DNA of 64,000 nucleotides from Tautonia plasticadhaerens (GTDB lineage: Bacteria > Planctomycetota > Planctomycetia > Isosphaerales > Isosphaeraceae), in assembly GCF_007752535.1 (NCBI RefSeq), contig NZ_CP036426.1, positions 5,332,001 to 5,396,000 on the forward strand, given 5' to 3'. Positions within the stretch are counted from its first letter, which is position 1. Every line of letters begins with the position of its first letter. A program made the position numbers and the translations under genes. Below, in pieces: positions 46,355-55,412 of this stretch. Under the pieces are notes generated by a model, which was not told the origin of the DNA, searched no databases, and saw only the letters and a program-made list of their open reading frames with translations.

Positions 46355-48235
46355 ATGAGCTGGGACGATTATCGCCGCGTCCGCCGAGGCGCGAGGATCG
46401 ATTCCACCCGCCAGGCGGTCATCCACCTCGCCGGGGTCGTCCAGTCGCTGCTGGTCGTCGCCCTGGTCCTGGTGGTCGGCCTGGTCATCGCGCTGATCGA
46501 CTCCGGGCCGGGCGAAGCGACGGTGAGGCTGGAGGGCTCGGGGGATCGCACGCTGGCCCGGATCTCCCTGGCCCTGCCGGGCGACCCCAGCGGGGCCGCC
46601 TCGCTGGAATCCCGGCGGGTCGCCGCCCAGGGGATCCTCGCCATCCTCGTCGCGGTGGCGCTCGGGCTGCTGCTGGCGATCACCACCCTCGACGCCCTCC
46701 GGCGCTGGGCCGCCGCCCGGCTCTCGGCCCGCCTGGGGGCCGCGCTCCGGCGGCAGATCCACCGCCAGATGTACCGCTTCGGCCAGTCGTCCCTGCCGAC
46801 CGAGGGGATCGGCCCGATCGTCGACCTGTTCACCCGGCAGGTCGACGACCTCCGGGACGGCTTCCGCGCCGGGCTCGACGGCCTCTGGCGGCTCCCCGTC
46901 CTGTTCATCGGCCTGCTGGTGCTGGCGTTGGCCCTCTCGTGGCAGATGGCGCTGTTCCTCGGCGTGCTGGGCCTGCTGGTGGCCCTGCTCGCCTCCTCGC
47001 TGCTGCGACGCTCCTCGTCGTCCGCCACGGCCGCCGAGCGCGACTCGGCCATGAAGATGAGCCTGCTGCACGAGGACCTCGGCCAGATCCGCACCGTTCG
47101 GGTCTTCGCCATCGAGGGGGCCGACAACCGCCGCTTCGACGACCACCTGGAGGAGTATCGCGAGGCCGACGCCTCCCGGCTCCCGTTCGACACCCGGCCC
47201 GGCCCCGGCGTGGCGCTGCTGCTGGGGATCGCCGGCGCCCTGGCCTTCGGCATGGTCGGCTACCTCGCCCTCGCCGGGGCCCTGGAACCGTCGACCGCGC
47301 TGACGTTGGCCCTCACCCTCGGCCTGCTGCCGCTGCCCCTCTCCGGCTGGGCCCGGATGCGCCGCGTCCGGCGTCGGGCCGCGCGGGCCGCCTTCGACGT
47401 GGCCCGGTTCCTCGACCGTCGCCCCGAGCTGCTCCAGGTCCCCGCCGCGAAGTTCCTCTCGCCGGTTCGCAACCGGATCGTCCTGGAGAACGTCTCGGTC
47501 GAGGGCCCCACCGGCCGTCGCCTGCTGGAGGGCGTCTCCCTGGAGCTGCCCGCCGGCTCCCGGACCGCTCTCATGGGCCGGGACGAGGACAGCAAGCAGG
47601 CCCTCGTCTGCCTGCTCCCCCGCCTGCTCGACCCCCGCACCGGCCGGGTCCGCATGGACGGCCTGGATCTCCGGGAGGTCACGCTCGACTCCCTCCGCGC
47701 CCAGGTCTCCACCGTCTTCCAGTCCGACCTGATCTTCAGCGACACCGTCCGCTTCAACATCGGCCTGGGGGACCCCAGCTACGACCTCCCCCGGATGATC
47801 GAGGCCGCCAAGAACGCCCACGCCCACCACATCATCCAGGACCTCCCCGAGGGCTACGACACCTACGTCGGCCCGCTCGGCCACTACCTCCGGGTGGACG
47901 AGCAGTACCGGATCGCCCTGGCCCGGGCCTGGCTGCACGACCCCTCGATCCTCATCATTGAGGAGCCGACCGTCCCCCTCGACGAGACGATCAAGCCCCT
48001 GATCGACGACGCCGTCGCCCGCCTCTCCCAGGGCCGCACGGTCCTGTTCCTCGCCCACCGGCTCTCGACCATCCGGGCATGCGACCGCGTCATCGTCCTC
48101 CACAACGGCCGGATCGAGGCCAGCGGCACCGCCCGGGACCTCCAGGCCGAGAGCAAGCTCTACCGGCACCTCCAGTACCTGGAATTCAACCAGTTCGCCG
48201 CCGGGGGCATCGAGGCCGGGCAGATGCACGGCTGA
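46355..48235 (+). CDS. ABC exporter half-transporter with degenerate nucleotide-binding motifs
   Basis: A 626-residue protein with the type I exporter layout: membrane domain (about 1-370) and ATPase-like domain (about 380-600). The usual Walker A is replaced by MGRDEDSKQAL, the LSGGQ signature by LRVDEQ, and Walker B has ILIIEEP instead of a DE pair. The Q-loop (VFQSDLIF), the D-loop Asp (PLDE) and the H-loop (LFLAHRLSTI) remain. It reads through without frameshift, so it is a maintained protein. It may bind but not hydrolyse ATP, or work as one half of a heterodimer (inference). Confidence 0.88.
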   Translation: MSWDDYRRVRRGARIDSTRQAVIHLAGVVQSLLVVALVLVVGLVIALIDSGPGEATVRLEGSGDRTLARISLALPGDPSGAASLESRRVAAQGILAILVAVALGLLLAITTLDALRRWAAARLSARLGAALRRQIHRQMYRFGQSSLPTEGIGPIVDLFTRQVDDLRDGFRAGLDGLWRLPVLFIGLLVLALALSWQMALFLGVLGLLVALLASSLLRRSSSSATAAERDSAMKMSLLHEDLGQIRTVRVFAIEGADNRRFDDHLEEYREADASRLPFDTRPGPGVALLLGIAGALAFGMVGYLALAGALEPSTALTLALTLGLLPLPLSGWARMRRVRRRAARAAFDVARFLDRRPELLQVPAAKFLSPVRNRIVLENVSVEGPTGRRLLEGVSLELPAGSRTALMGRDEDSKQALVCLLPRLLDPRTGRVRMDGLDLREVTLDSLRAQVSTVFQSDLIFSDTVRFNIGLGDPSYDLPRMIEAAKNAHAHHIIQDLPEGYDTYVGPLGHYLRVDEQYRIALARAWLHDPSILIIEEPTVPLDETIKPLIDDAVARLSQGRTVLFLAHRLSTIRACDRVIVLHNGRIEASGTARDLQAESKLYRHLQYLEFNQFAAGGIEAGQMHG

Positions 48236-48302
48236 CCTGCATATACCGCACCGGGGACACCGGAGCGGGCCGCCGGGTAGTTCCCAGGGATCTCGAAGAA
48301 CG

Positions 48303-48325
48303 GGTCAAAATCGCTGGATTTGACC
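48303..48325. promoter_or_regulatory. Palindrome GGTCAAA-N9-TTTGACC
   Basis: A perfect 7-bp inverted repeat (48303-48309 and 48319-48325) about 137 bases upstream of the Calx-beta gene, in an AT-richer spot, with TTGACC able to serve as a -35. It looks like an operator for a dimeric regulator. Confidence 0.45.
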
Positions 48326-48461
48326 GGTCTGTGGTGCTAGGGTTGTCTCGCCCGAACGATGAGCCTCGGGCGACTGACGGGCGGTCCTCCCGGTTCTGGG
48401 GAGGGCAGTCCTCGCCGTCGATCGACGGCCCCCTGGCGCGTCTCGGGCCGGAGACCCCCCG

Positions 48462-49715
48462 ATGATTGCCCTTCGTCATCGCCGACGGCGAGCCTCGATC
48501 GCCCATCGACCAATCATTGGTCGACTCCCGATCGAGTCACTGGAAGGCCGGGCCCTGCTCTCCCGGGTCTTCTTCGACACGCAGGTCGTCCGCGCCGCCG
48601 AGCCGACCGGATCGGTCGAGCTGACGCTCCGGCGCTTCGGCCCTCCGGAGCAACTTGCCGCCGAGGAGACGTTCCCCGTCTCCTATGGGGACGAGACCGC
48701 CACCTCGGGCGTCGACTATCAGCCCACGCCGACGAGCGTCACCTTCGCCCCCGGCGAGGAATCGGTCACCTTCTCCGTCCCGATCCTGCCCGACCAAGAG
48801 GACGACGACGACGAGACCTTCACCGTCACCGCCACCGGCGACCCGATCCCCCCCGAGGAGATCTTCCCCCCCGGAATCCCCGTCCCGCCGGGCTTCCCAC
48901 CGCAACTGAACGTCGCGACGACGACCGTCCGGATCTCGGACAGCGCCGACATCACCTCGCCGACGATCGCCGGCCTCCAGATGATCCCCGCCCGGGGAGG
49001 CCACCGGATCGCCGCCGTCCGCCTCACCTTCAGCGAGCCGATGGACCCGGCCCTGGCGTCGAACCCGGCCTCCTATGCCCTGTTCGCCCAGTACCCGTTC
49101 CGCTTCATGGGGAGCACCGGCTCCTACAACGGGACCCCGATCGCCATCCGATCGGCCACCTACGAGCCGGCCTCCAACTCCGTGCTCCTGCAACCCGCCC
49201 GGCAATTGCCGGGGAGCCTGGCGTACGTCCTCCGCCACGCGGGGCCGGACGACTTCACTCCAATCCTGCCGCTGACCGACCTCGCCGGAAATCCGATCAC
49301 CAGTTTTCCCGAGTTCGATGCGTTCGGGAACGGCCAGTTCTCCCTGACCTTCGCCCGGGGCCGGAGGCTGCTGCTCCAGGAGATCGGGAGTGCGTTCGGG
49401 ACCCCCAATGGGGTCACCCTCTTCCAGCTCCAGGGGAGGGGGACCCTGGAATTCGTCCAGGCCCCGTTCCTCTCCTCGTCGGAATCGTTCGACCCGGACA
49501 CCCAGATCTTCCCCACGTCCTCCGAGCTTCGGGTCGTCGAGGCCGGGCCAACACCGGTCACGATTGTCGGCCGGGGCGTCGGGCCGCGATACCTCTTCTT
49601 CAGCGGCAACGCGATCCGGGTCGTCTCCCCGGTCCCCGTGAATCTTCGACTCCAGAACCGATCCGACGACCCGACGTTCCCCACGTTCCAGGTCAGCGAG
49701 GTTGTCATCACCTGA
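48462..49715 (+). CDS. Exported Calx-beta domain protein
   Basis: A 417-residue surface or secreted protein. The N-terminus has the planctomycete-type export motif IESLEGRALLSR (residues 24-35). A Calx-beta domain follows (about 45-150: VSYGDETATSGVDYQP, FAPGEESVTFSVPI, acidic EDDDDETFTV), known to bind Ca2+ or act as adhesion module. The remaining ~260 residues contain a Big-like domain (AVRLTFSEPMDPALASN, LTDLAGNPITSF). No catalytic motif is seen. It likely serves adhesion or the cell surface. Confidence 0.85.
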   Translation: MIALRHRRRRASIAHRPIIGRLPIESLEGRALLSRVFFDTQVVRAAEPTGSVELTLRRFGPPEQLAAEETFPVSYGDETATSGVDYQPTPTSVTFAPGEESVTFSVPILPDQEDDDDETFTVTATGDPIPPEEIFPPGIPVPPGFPPQLNVATTTVRISDSADITSPTIAGLQMIPARGGHRIAAVRLTFSEPMDPALASNPASYALFAQYPFRFMGSTGSYNGTPIAIRSATYEPASNSVLLQPARQLPGSLAYVLRHAGPDDFTPILPLTDLAGNPITSFPEFDAFGNGQFSLTFARGRRLLLQEIGSAFGTPNGVTLFQLQGRGTLEFVQAPFLSSSESFDPDTQIFPTSSELRVVEAGPTPVTIVGRGVGPRYLFFSGNAIRVVSPVPVNLRLQNRSDDPTFPTFQVSEVVIT

Positions 49716-49761
49716 TCGGCACGACTCCCGGGCGTCCGGCCCGAGACACCATCGCCCCGAC

Positions 49762-49793
49762 GGCCGGCGGGGCGTCCTCGACGCCCGCCGGCC
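49762..49793. terminator. 14-bp hairpin between convergent genes
   Basis: Arms 49762-49776 and 49780-49793 pair with one bulged G and a 3-base loop, between the Calx-beta gene and the SDR gene. Confidence 0.6.
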
Positions 49794-49807
49794 CGATCGG
49801 CCGAAGA

Positions 49808-50539
49808 TCAGGCGAAGTCGTCCACCGTCGGCTTGATGACCAGCTCCGGCACGTGGGCCCTCGCCGGCAGCTCGGCCAGGAACCGGACGGCGGCGGCCAC
49901 GTCCTCCGGTTGGAGGATCTGTGCCCTCCGCTCGGCCGACACCGGCACGGGCCGACGGTCGAGGATCGGCGTCTCGACCTCGCCGGGGTGGATCGCCGTC
50001 GACCGGATCCCGTACTTCCCCTCTTCGCGGCCGATGCACCAGGCCAGCGCGTTCTGGCCGAACTTCGACGCCGAGTACGCCGAGCCCCCCAGCACGCTGG
50101 CCCGGATGCCCGCGATCGAGGCGATCTGGACGATCAGCCCCCGCTTATGCCTGCGCATCGACGGCAGCACGAAGTGGACGAGGTTGAACGCGCCGGTCAG
50201 GTTCGTGGCGATGAGGCTGTCCCAGTCGCCCGGGTCCAGCTCCTCCAGCGACCGCCTCGGGATGTTGATCCCCGCGTTGCAGACGAGGATGTCGACGCCG
50301 CCGAAGTCGTCCAGCACCCGCTCGACCATCCCCGCCACCGCCGCCCGGTCGGCCACGTCGCAGGGCTCGACCCGGCACCTCCCCGCCGCCTCGCCCCCCA
50401 GCCCCTTCACCACGTCCTCCAGCTTCCCCCGGTCCCGGCCGACGAGGGCCACCCTCAGGCCGGCCCCGGCCAGGTCCTCGGCGATCGCGCGGCCCATGCC
50501 GCTGCCCGCGCCGGTGATCAAAGCGGTTCGGTGCTCCAC
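49808..50539 (-). CDS. Short-chain dehydrogenase/reductase (SDR)
   Basis: A 243-residue cytosolic NAD(P)-dependent oxidoreductase with the classical motifs: cofactor loop TGAGSGMGRA at residues 9-18, the NAG motif in ILVCNAGINIP, the catalytic Ser in the strand before ASVLGGSAYSASKFG and the YxxxK pair there. Substrate unknown. It lies downstream of the subtilase gene but a hairpin in the gap suggests separate transcription. Confidence 0.92.
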   Translation of the reverse strand: MEHRTALITGAGSGMGRAIAEDLAGAGLRVALVGRDRGKLEDVVKGLGGEAAGRCRVEPCDVADRAAVAGMVERVLDDFGGVDILVCNAGINIPRRSLEELDPGDWDSLIATNLTGAFNLVHFVLPSMRRHKRGLIVQIASIAGIRASVLGGSAYSASKFGQNALAWCIGREEGKYGIRSTAIHPGEVETPILDRRPVPVSAERRAQILQPEDVAAAVRFLAELPARAHVPELVIKPTVDDFA

Positions 50540-50651
50540 GTCCGGGTGCCTCCTGGGGGGGTTGCTCGTCGCTCGGGTGTTCGCGTCGAGGGGACGGTTC
50601 GGGATCCCTCGGGCCGCCGTTCGGTCGGGTGCCCGAGGCCCGGGAACCGAG

Positions 50652-50697
50652 CGAGGGACCCCGCCGGCGTCTCGACGACGCCCGGCGCGGTCCCTCG
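50652..50697 (-). terminator. Extended hairpin after the subtilase gene
   Basis: Outer arms 50652-50660 and 50689-50697 (9 bp) pair, with a further imperfect inner stem. It is placed just beyond the subtilase stop on the minus strand. Confidence 0.6.
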
Positions 50698-50737
50698 AAG
50701 GTTTGGCAACGGATTCTAACCGGCGGCCCCGGGATGC

Positions 50738-52795
50738 TCAACGCATCGACCGTCTCGCCTCCAGGACCGAGATCAGGCGGGACGAGGCGGCCGGGAACGC
50801 CCGGGTCGGCTCGGGGCGGGCGCGGAGCCGGGCGGCCGCCGTGGCACGGGAGGTCCTCAGGAACTGGGCCCGGCTCCAGAGCGCCGGGGTGCCCGGCGTG
50901 CCGAGGCTCCAGGCCCGGACCCCGAGGGTCGGGGCCGAGCCCCCCCGGCCGAACAGCAGGTCGAGCGGGGAGGGCGACGCACCCGGCCCCGCCTCCGATT
51001 CCCCGATCGGGGCGGCCGGGGCCTCCTCGGCCGACGGATCGTCGAGGTCGACAGGGGCCGACTCGTCATCGAATAACTCGTCGACGACCTCGGGCGAGAC
51101 GGGCGGCACGACCGGGGCGTCCGGCCCCGTCGGCGGCTCGTCGCCGCTGGGCGCGTCGGCCGGGGTGGCGGGTTCGAGGTCGGCGCCAAGCGGCGGTACG
51201 GGCGAGGGCTCAGGGGAGGCGGGCCCCTCTGGGGGCTGGTCCTCCCCCGCGCCCGGCGAGGGCGGCGAGGCGATCGGCCCGGGCGAGGAGGGCGGCGGCG
51301 GGGAGGCCTCCGGCTCGGTCGGCGCCGGGGTGGCCGGGGCCTCCCCCTGCGTCGGCACCTCGGACGCGGGAGCCTCCGACGCCGGTTCCTCCGGCGACCC
51401 CCCCGAGGGTGGGGCGACCGGCCCCGAACCCGAGCCCGGGTCGCCGGCCGAAGGCCCCTGCCCTCCCGGCGTCGCCGGGGGCTCGGACGGCGCCGAACCG
51501 CCCCCCGTCGATCCCGATCCGCCCGACCCCGATCCTCCCGACCCGACCGGCGGCTCCGCCACCGGCACCGAAGGGCGGTCGACCTGCCCCCCCTGGCTCG
51601 GCGGGGTGGTGGTCCCGCCCCCCCCCGGGGGCGGAGTGGGCGTGACGACGACTGGGGGGGGCGTCGGGGTCGGCTTCGGGGCCGGGGGGGACGGCACCCG
51701 CTCCGCCGCGGCGGGGAGGTCGAGCCGGCCGATCGTGATCCCCGAGGCCGCGTCCCGCACCGGCACGGCCGAGTCCCGCAGCCAGCCTTCCAGCTGGTCG
51801 ACGCTCGGCAGGGTGCCGAACCGCTTCAGGTACAATTCCTGGAGCAGCAGCACCGAGCCCGTCACCAGCGGGGCGGCGAAGCTCGTCCCGTCCAGCGGGG
51901 CGAACGAGGTGCCCACCCAGGGCCCCACCACCTGCCGGCCCGGGGCGAGCAGGTCGGTGGCCGACTTCCCCCCGGCGGCCCGGCCGAGCCGCTGGGCGTC
52001 GGCCGCGATCGCGTCGGCCCCGTCGGAGCCGGTCACGCTGATCGTGTTGTCCACGATCGCCGTGAACCCCATCCCCTGCTGGCCCGAGTAGCTGTTCCCC
52101 GCCGCCGTGACCACGGGGATCTTCAGCCCCTCCAGCGCGTCGATCAGGTCGATGATCCGGGTCACCACCGGGCCGGCGAACAGCGAGGGGGCCGTCAGGT
52201 AGTTCTTGCCGTCGGAGATCGACAGGTTCACGACGCTGATCTTGTAGCGCTCGTGATTGGTGATGACCCATTGAAGCGCGTCGGCGATCGCCTCGAAGCT
52301 GCCCCGGCCGTCGTCGCCGAAGACCCGGAGCGCGGCGACCTCGGCCCCGGGGGCCACGCCGAGCGCCTGCTCGTCCCGGGAGGCGATAATGCCGGCCACG
52401 GCCGTCCCGTGCGCCGACTGCGAGGCCCTCGGGTCGGCGTCGCCGTCCCCGAAGTCGTGGCCGGCGAGCACGACCCGGCCGTCGCCGAAGCCGCCGCCGA
52501 AGGCCGGGTGGTCGTAGTCGACCCCCGTGTCGATCACCGCCGCGGTCAGCCCGGCGCCGGTCACGCCGAAGCGGGCCCGGGCCTCGGAGGCCCCGATGAT
52601 GGCGTCCTGCGCGGTCGTCGCCGCCGAGGACGAGGCGACGAGGGCCGGCGGCGACTCGGCCAGGATCGGCTCCAACTCGGCGGCCGGACCGACGACGGCC
52701 CCTCCCCCGGTCGAGGCCGTGCTGAGCAGGCATCGCGACTCGAAGGCCTCGACGCCGGGGCGGCTCGGATGCCGGGGGGGTCGGTTGCGCATCAT
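50738..52795 (-). CDS. Exported subtilisin-like serine protease (S8)
   Basis: A 685-residue protein with the planctomycete N-terminal motif VEAFESRCLLS. A complete subtilisin domain follows (about residues 70-370): Asp in AAVIDTGVDYDHPAFG, His in SAHGTAVAGIIAS, Asn in TAAGNSYSG and Ser in DGTSFAAPLVTGS. The C-terminal ~300 residues are a Pro/Gly/Ser/Glu-rich low-complexity tail of disordered type. The protease probably works outside the cell or at its surface. The tail might tether it to the envelope (inference). Confidence 0.92.
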   Translation of the reverse strand: MMRNRPPRHPSRPGVEAFESRCLLSTASTGGGAVVGPAAELEPILAESPPALVASSSAATTAQDAIIGASEARARFGVTGAGLTAAVIDTGVDYDHPAFGGGFGDGRVVLAGHDFGDGDADPRASQSAHGTAVAGIIASRDEQALGVAPGAEVAALRVFGDDGRGSFEAIADALQWVITNHERYKISVVNLSISDGKNYLTAPSLFAGPVVTRIIDLIDALEGLKIPVVTAAGNSYSGQQGMGFTAIVDNTISVTGSDGADAIAADAQRLGRAAGGKSATDLLAPGRQVVGPWVGTSFAPLDGTSFAAPLVTGSVLLLQELYLKRFGTLPSVDQLEGWLRDSAVPVRDAASGITIGRLDLPAAAERVPSPPAPKPTPTPPPVVVTPTPPPGGGGTTTPPSQGGQVDRPSVPVAEPPVGSGGSGSGGSGSTGGGSAPSEPPATPGGQGPSAGDPGSGSGPVAPPSGGSPEEPASEAPASEVPTQGEAPATPAPTEPEASPPPPSSPGPIASPPSPGAGEDQPPEGPASPEPSPVPPLGADLEPATPADAPSGDEPPTGPDAPVVPPVSPEVVDELFDDESAPVDLDDPSAEEAPAAPIGESEAGPGASPSPLDLLFGRGGSAPTLGVRAWSLGTPGTPALWSRAQFLRTSRATAAARLRARPEPTRAFPAASSRLISVLEARRSMR

Positions 52796-53616
52796 GGGAC
52801 TGGGCTCTCGGGCGGCCGCGACGGACCGACCGGCCGTGCCGTCGCGAGACGCCTCGGGCCCTCGAGGCCGACGCGGGGCGATGCGTCGGGGTCGCGAGGG
52901 GTTCGGTCCGGGGCGGGCGCGCCGTCGCCGATCGGGGGGACTCGGGGGGCGGGCGACCGCGTCGGCCCGTCGTCGGGGCCGGTCGCGGTGGTCGCGGCGT
53001 GCCTCGCATCCTGCGGCCCGATCGGGCCGACCGACCCGATCGTCCGGCGGCGGGGCCCGTCCTGGCCCCGCCTGGTCCGCCCGGGATTGCCCCGGGCCGT
53101 CCCGATCGCCGGTCGCCGGGCCGGCCTCACGGCCCTTAGCCCGATCCGACGATCCCTCGCTGCCCCATCGAATCGGCCGGCCTCGTCGCCGGCCTTCACG
53201 CCCCGCCGGGAAACTCCCCGGCCCTTACCCGCGCGACCGCCCCGTCCGATCCGCCCCTCATCCGTCGCATCCCGGGCGTGTCCCCCCGCCCGGGATGATC
53301 CCTCACAATCCGGCCCTCGCCTCCCGTCGCCCCACGGTCGGCCCGGGCCGTCTCCGCCCGGGGAAGGTTATCGTCCGGGACCTGATTGAAAGATTGCCTT
53401 GTACCCGATTGTAAACTGGTCGATGGGTCTCCAAACCCCTACCGCCCGTCGGACCCCGACGACCCCACGTGCCGGCCCACCCCCGCAGGCCCTCCCCGGC
53501 CCGGGACCCGACGGCCGCCCGGCCGCGGCCCCGTCCGCCCCGTCGGCGGCAAATCGTGCGCCTCTCCCGGCCGCCTCGCGGCCGAGACGCATCGGGGTCG
53601 CTCGATCTAACCTCCC
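52796..53616. other. GC-rich intergenic region without convincing genes
   Basis: About 0.8 kb between divergent genes. The reading frames are Arg/Pro/Gly-rich and unlike proteins. Near 53386-53415 there is a possible plus-strand promoter (TTGAAA, 18-base spacer, TGTAAA) in a locally AT-rich spot, which would give a leader of about 310 bases to kdsB. Confidence 0.45.
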
Positions 53617-53645
53617 TTGACGCCCCCCCGCCCGGCCGATACCCT
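53617..53645 (+). promoter_or_regulatory. Possible kdsB promoter
   Basis: TTGACG (53617-53622), a 17-base C-rich spacer and TACCCT (53640-53645), about 80 bases upstream of kdsB. The -35 is good, the -10 weak. Confidence 0.35.
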
Positions 53646-53733
53646 GCCTCCCACCCGGCGGGCCGATTCTGCCGCGCCCCCGACCTCGAGGGCTTCGCCC
53701 GCCCTCGACCGCCACGGAAGGCGAGGTGACCCG

Positions 53734-54564
53734 ATGCCTGCCGACGCCCGACCCGCCGCCGAGGACGCCGCCCGGCCGCATCGAGACGGCCCCGCCGACC
53801 GTCGGGGCCCGGTCGTCGCCATCATCCCCGCCCGGTATGCGTCCAGCCGGTTGCCGGGCAAGCCGCTGCTCCGCGAGACGGGCCGGCCGCTGATCCAGCA
53901 CGTGGTCGAGGCCGCCGGGCGCTCCCGCAGGATCGACCGCGTGATCGTCGCCACCGACGATCCCCGGATCCTCGACGCCGTCCGCCGCCTGGGTGGCGAG
54001 GCCGTCCTCACCCGGGACGACCACCCCAGCGGCACCGACCGGGTCGCCGAGGTCGCCGCCCGGCTCCCCGAGTGCCGGATCGTCGTCAACCTCCAGGGGG
54101 ACGAGCCCGAGATCGAGCCCGAGGCCCTCGACCTCGTCGTCGATTTGCTCGACGCCGACCCCTCCTCCCCGATGGCGACCATCTGCACGCCGATCCGGGA
54201 CCGCGAGACCTACCTCGACCCCTCCTGCGTCAAGGTCGTCCGCTCCCCGACCGGCCGCGCCCTCTATTTCTCCCGACGCCCGATCCCCTGCCACCGGGAC
54301 GGCGAGCCCGACCCGTCGACCGGCCCGCTCGGCTTCCTCCACCTCGGCCTCTACGCCTACCGCCGGGAGTTCCTCCTCCGGCTCGCCACGCTCCCCCCCT
54401 CCCCCCTGGAGCTGGCCGAGCGGCTGGAACAGCTCCGGGTCCTCGAGGCCGGCGAGCCGATCGCCGTGGGGGTCGTGCCCCACGCCCCCGCGGGCATCGA
54501 CACCCCGGAGGACTACCGCGCCTTCCTCTCCCGATGGCGAGCCCGAGATGGCCGAGCCGCCTGA
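53734..54564 (+). CDS. kdsB: 3-deoxy-manno-octulosonate cytidylyltransferase (KdsB)
   Basis: A 276-residue cytosolic enzyme activating Kdo as CMP-Kdo for lipopolysaccharide core synthesis. It has the N-terminal signature VVAIIPARYASSRLPGKPL, then VIVATDDPRI, RDDHPSGTDRVAEV, NLQGDEPEI and the C-terminal LELAERLEQLRVLEAG segment. An extra hydrophilic N-terminus (~26 residues) precedes the domain. Purine-rich sequence GGAAGGCGAGG lies before ATG 53734. The stop overlaps the following hydrolase gene by 17 bases. It implies a Kdo-containing envelope. Confidence 0.96.
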   Translation: MPADARPAAEDAARPHRDGPADRRGPVVAIIPARYASSRLPGKPLLRETGRPLIQHVVEAAGRSRRIDRVIVATDDPRILDAVRRLGGEAVLTRDDHPSGTDRVAEVAARLPECRIVVNLQGDEPEIEPEALDLVVDLLDADPSSPMATICTPIRDRETYLDPSCVKVVRSPTGRALYFSRRPIPCHRDGEPDPSTGPLGFLHLGLYAYRREFLLRLATLPPSPLELAERLEQLRVLEAGEPIAVGVVPHAPAGIDTPEDYRAFLSRWRARDGRAA

Positions 54565-55348
54565 TCCCCCGCACCCGGCCGATCCCCCCCCCGCCGCCTG
54601 CCTCGTGCTCCACGGCCTCGGCGGCGGCCCCTACGAGGCCGGGCCGCTCCTCCGGGCCCTGGAGGCGTCCGGCCTCGCCGTCGAGGCCCCCGTCTATCCC
54701 GGCCACGAGGGGCCGGGGCCCCACATGCCCCGGTCCACCTGGCGGCAATGGTTCGGGGTCGTCGGCTCGGCCTTCGACCGGCTCCGAGAGGCCCACGGCC
54801 GGGTCGCCGTGGTCGGCTTCTCCACCGGGGGGACGCTGGCGCTGCATCTGGCCGCGTCGAGGCCGGTCGACCGGATGGCGCTGATGGCGCCGTTCCTGGC
54901 GGTCCGACACCGGTGGTACTACGGCGTCCGCCCCGAGCACTATCTGCTCACCCTCGGCCGGGTCGTCCGCCGGGTCCCCCGGCGGAGGTCGGCCGTCACC
55001 GACCGCGTCGTCCGGGACGAGCTGGAGCGCTCGATCCCCTTCCGGACCTTCAGCCTCGACGCCGCCCGAAGCGCCGTCGAGCTGATCCGGCTGGTCCGGG
55101 CCGAGGCGGGCTCCGTCACGGCGCCGACCCTCATCATCCAGTCCCGCTTCGACTCGGTCGTCGACCCGGCGGGGGCCCGCTGGCTGTTCGACCACCTCGG
55201 CACGCCCGAGGTTGAACGGGAGCTGGTCTGGCTCGACCGGTCGGACCACCTGCTCGCCCTCGACGTCGAGCGCGAGGCGGTCATCGGCCGGGTCCTGGCG
55301 TTCCTCGGCCGGGCCCCCGGGCCCGGATCGGCCGGGGGCGGGGCCTGA
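54548..55348 (+). CDS. Alpha/beta hydrolase, monoacylglycerol lipase/carboxylesterase type
   Basis: A 266-residue hydrolase. It shows the oxyanion segment LVLHGLGGGPYEAGPLL, the nucleophile elbow VVGFSTGGTLALHLA, a likely Asp in IQSRFDSVVDP and His in WLDRSDHLLALD. The order and size match bacterial carboxylesterase/monoacylglycerol lipases (Est30-like). It starts inside kdsB, so the two are translationally coupled; a role in lipid or envelope turnover is a fair guess. Confidence 0.9.
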   Translation: MAEPPDPPHPADPPPAACLVLHGLGGGPYEAGPLLRALEASGLAVEAPVYPGHEGPGPHMPRSTWRQWFGVVGSAFDRLREAHGRVAVVGFSTGGTLALHLAASRPVDRMALMAPFLAVRHRWYYGVRPEHYLLTLGRVVRRVPRRRSAVTDRVVRDELERSIPFRTFSLDAARSAVELIRLVRAEAGSVTAPTLIIQSRFDSVVDPAGARWLFDHLGTPEVERELVWLDRSDHLLALDVEREAVIGRVLAFLGRAPGPGSAGGGA

Positions 55349-55412
55349 GCCGGGGGGAGGCGGCCGGGCGATCGCCCCGCACGCCGCCCCCGCCCGGATC
55401 GACGCCGGCCGA

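Noticed and set aside
46355-48235. Idea that the ABC exporter with degraded motifs is a pseudogene
   Set aside because: Full length, uninterrupted, with good start and normal codon use, and other ATPase loops preserved; treated as a functional variant.
52253-53389. 378-codon plus-strand frame spanning the subtilase 5' end and intergenic region
   Set aside because: First half is antisense to the subtilase catalytic domain; second half is Arg/Pro-rich without motifs.
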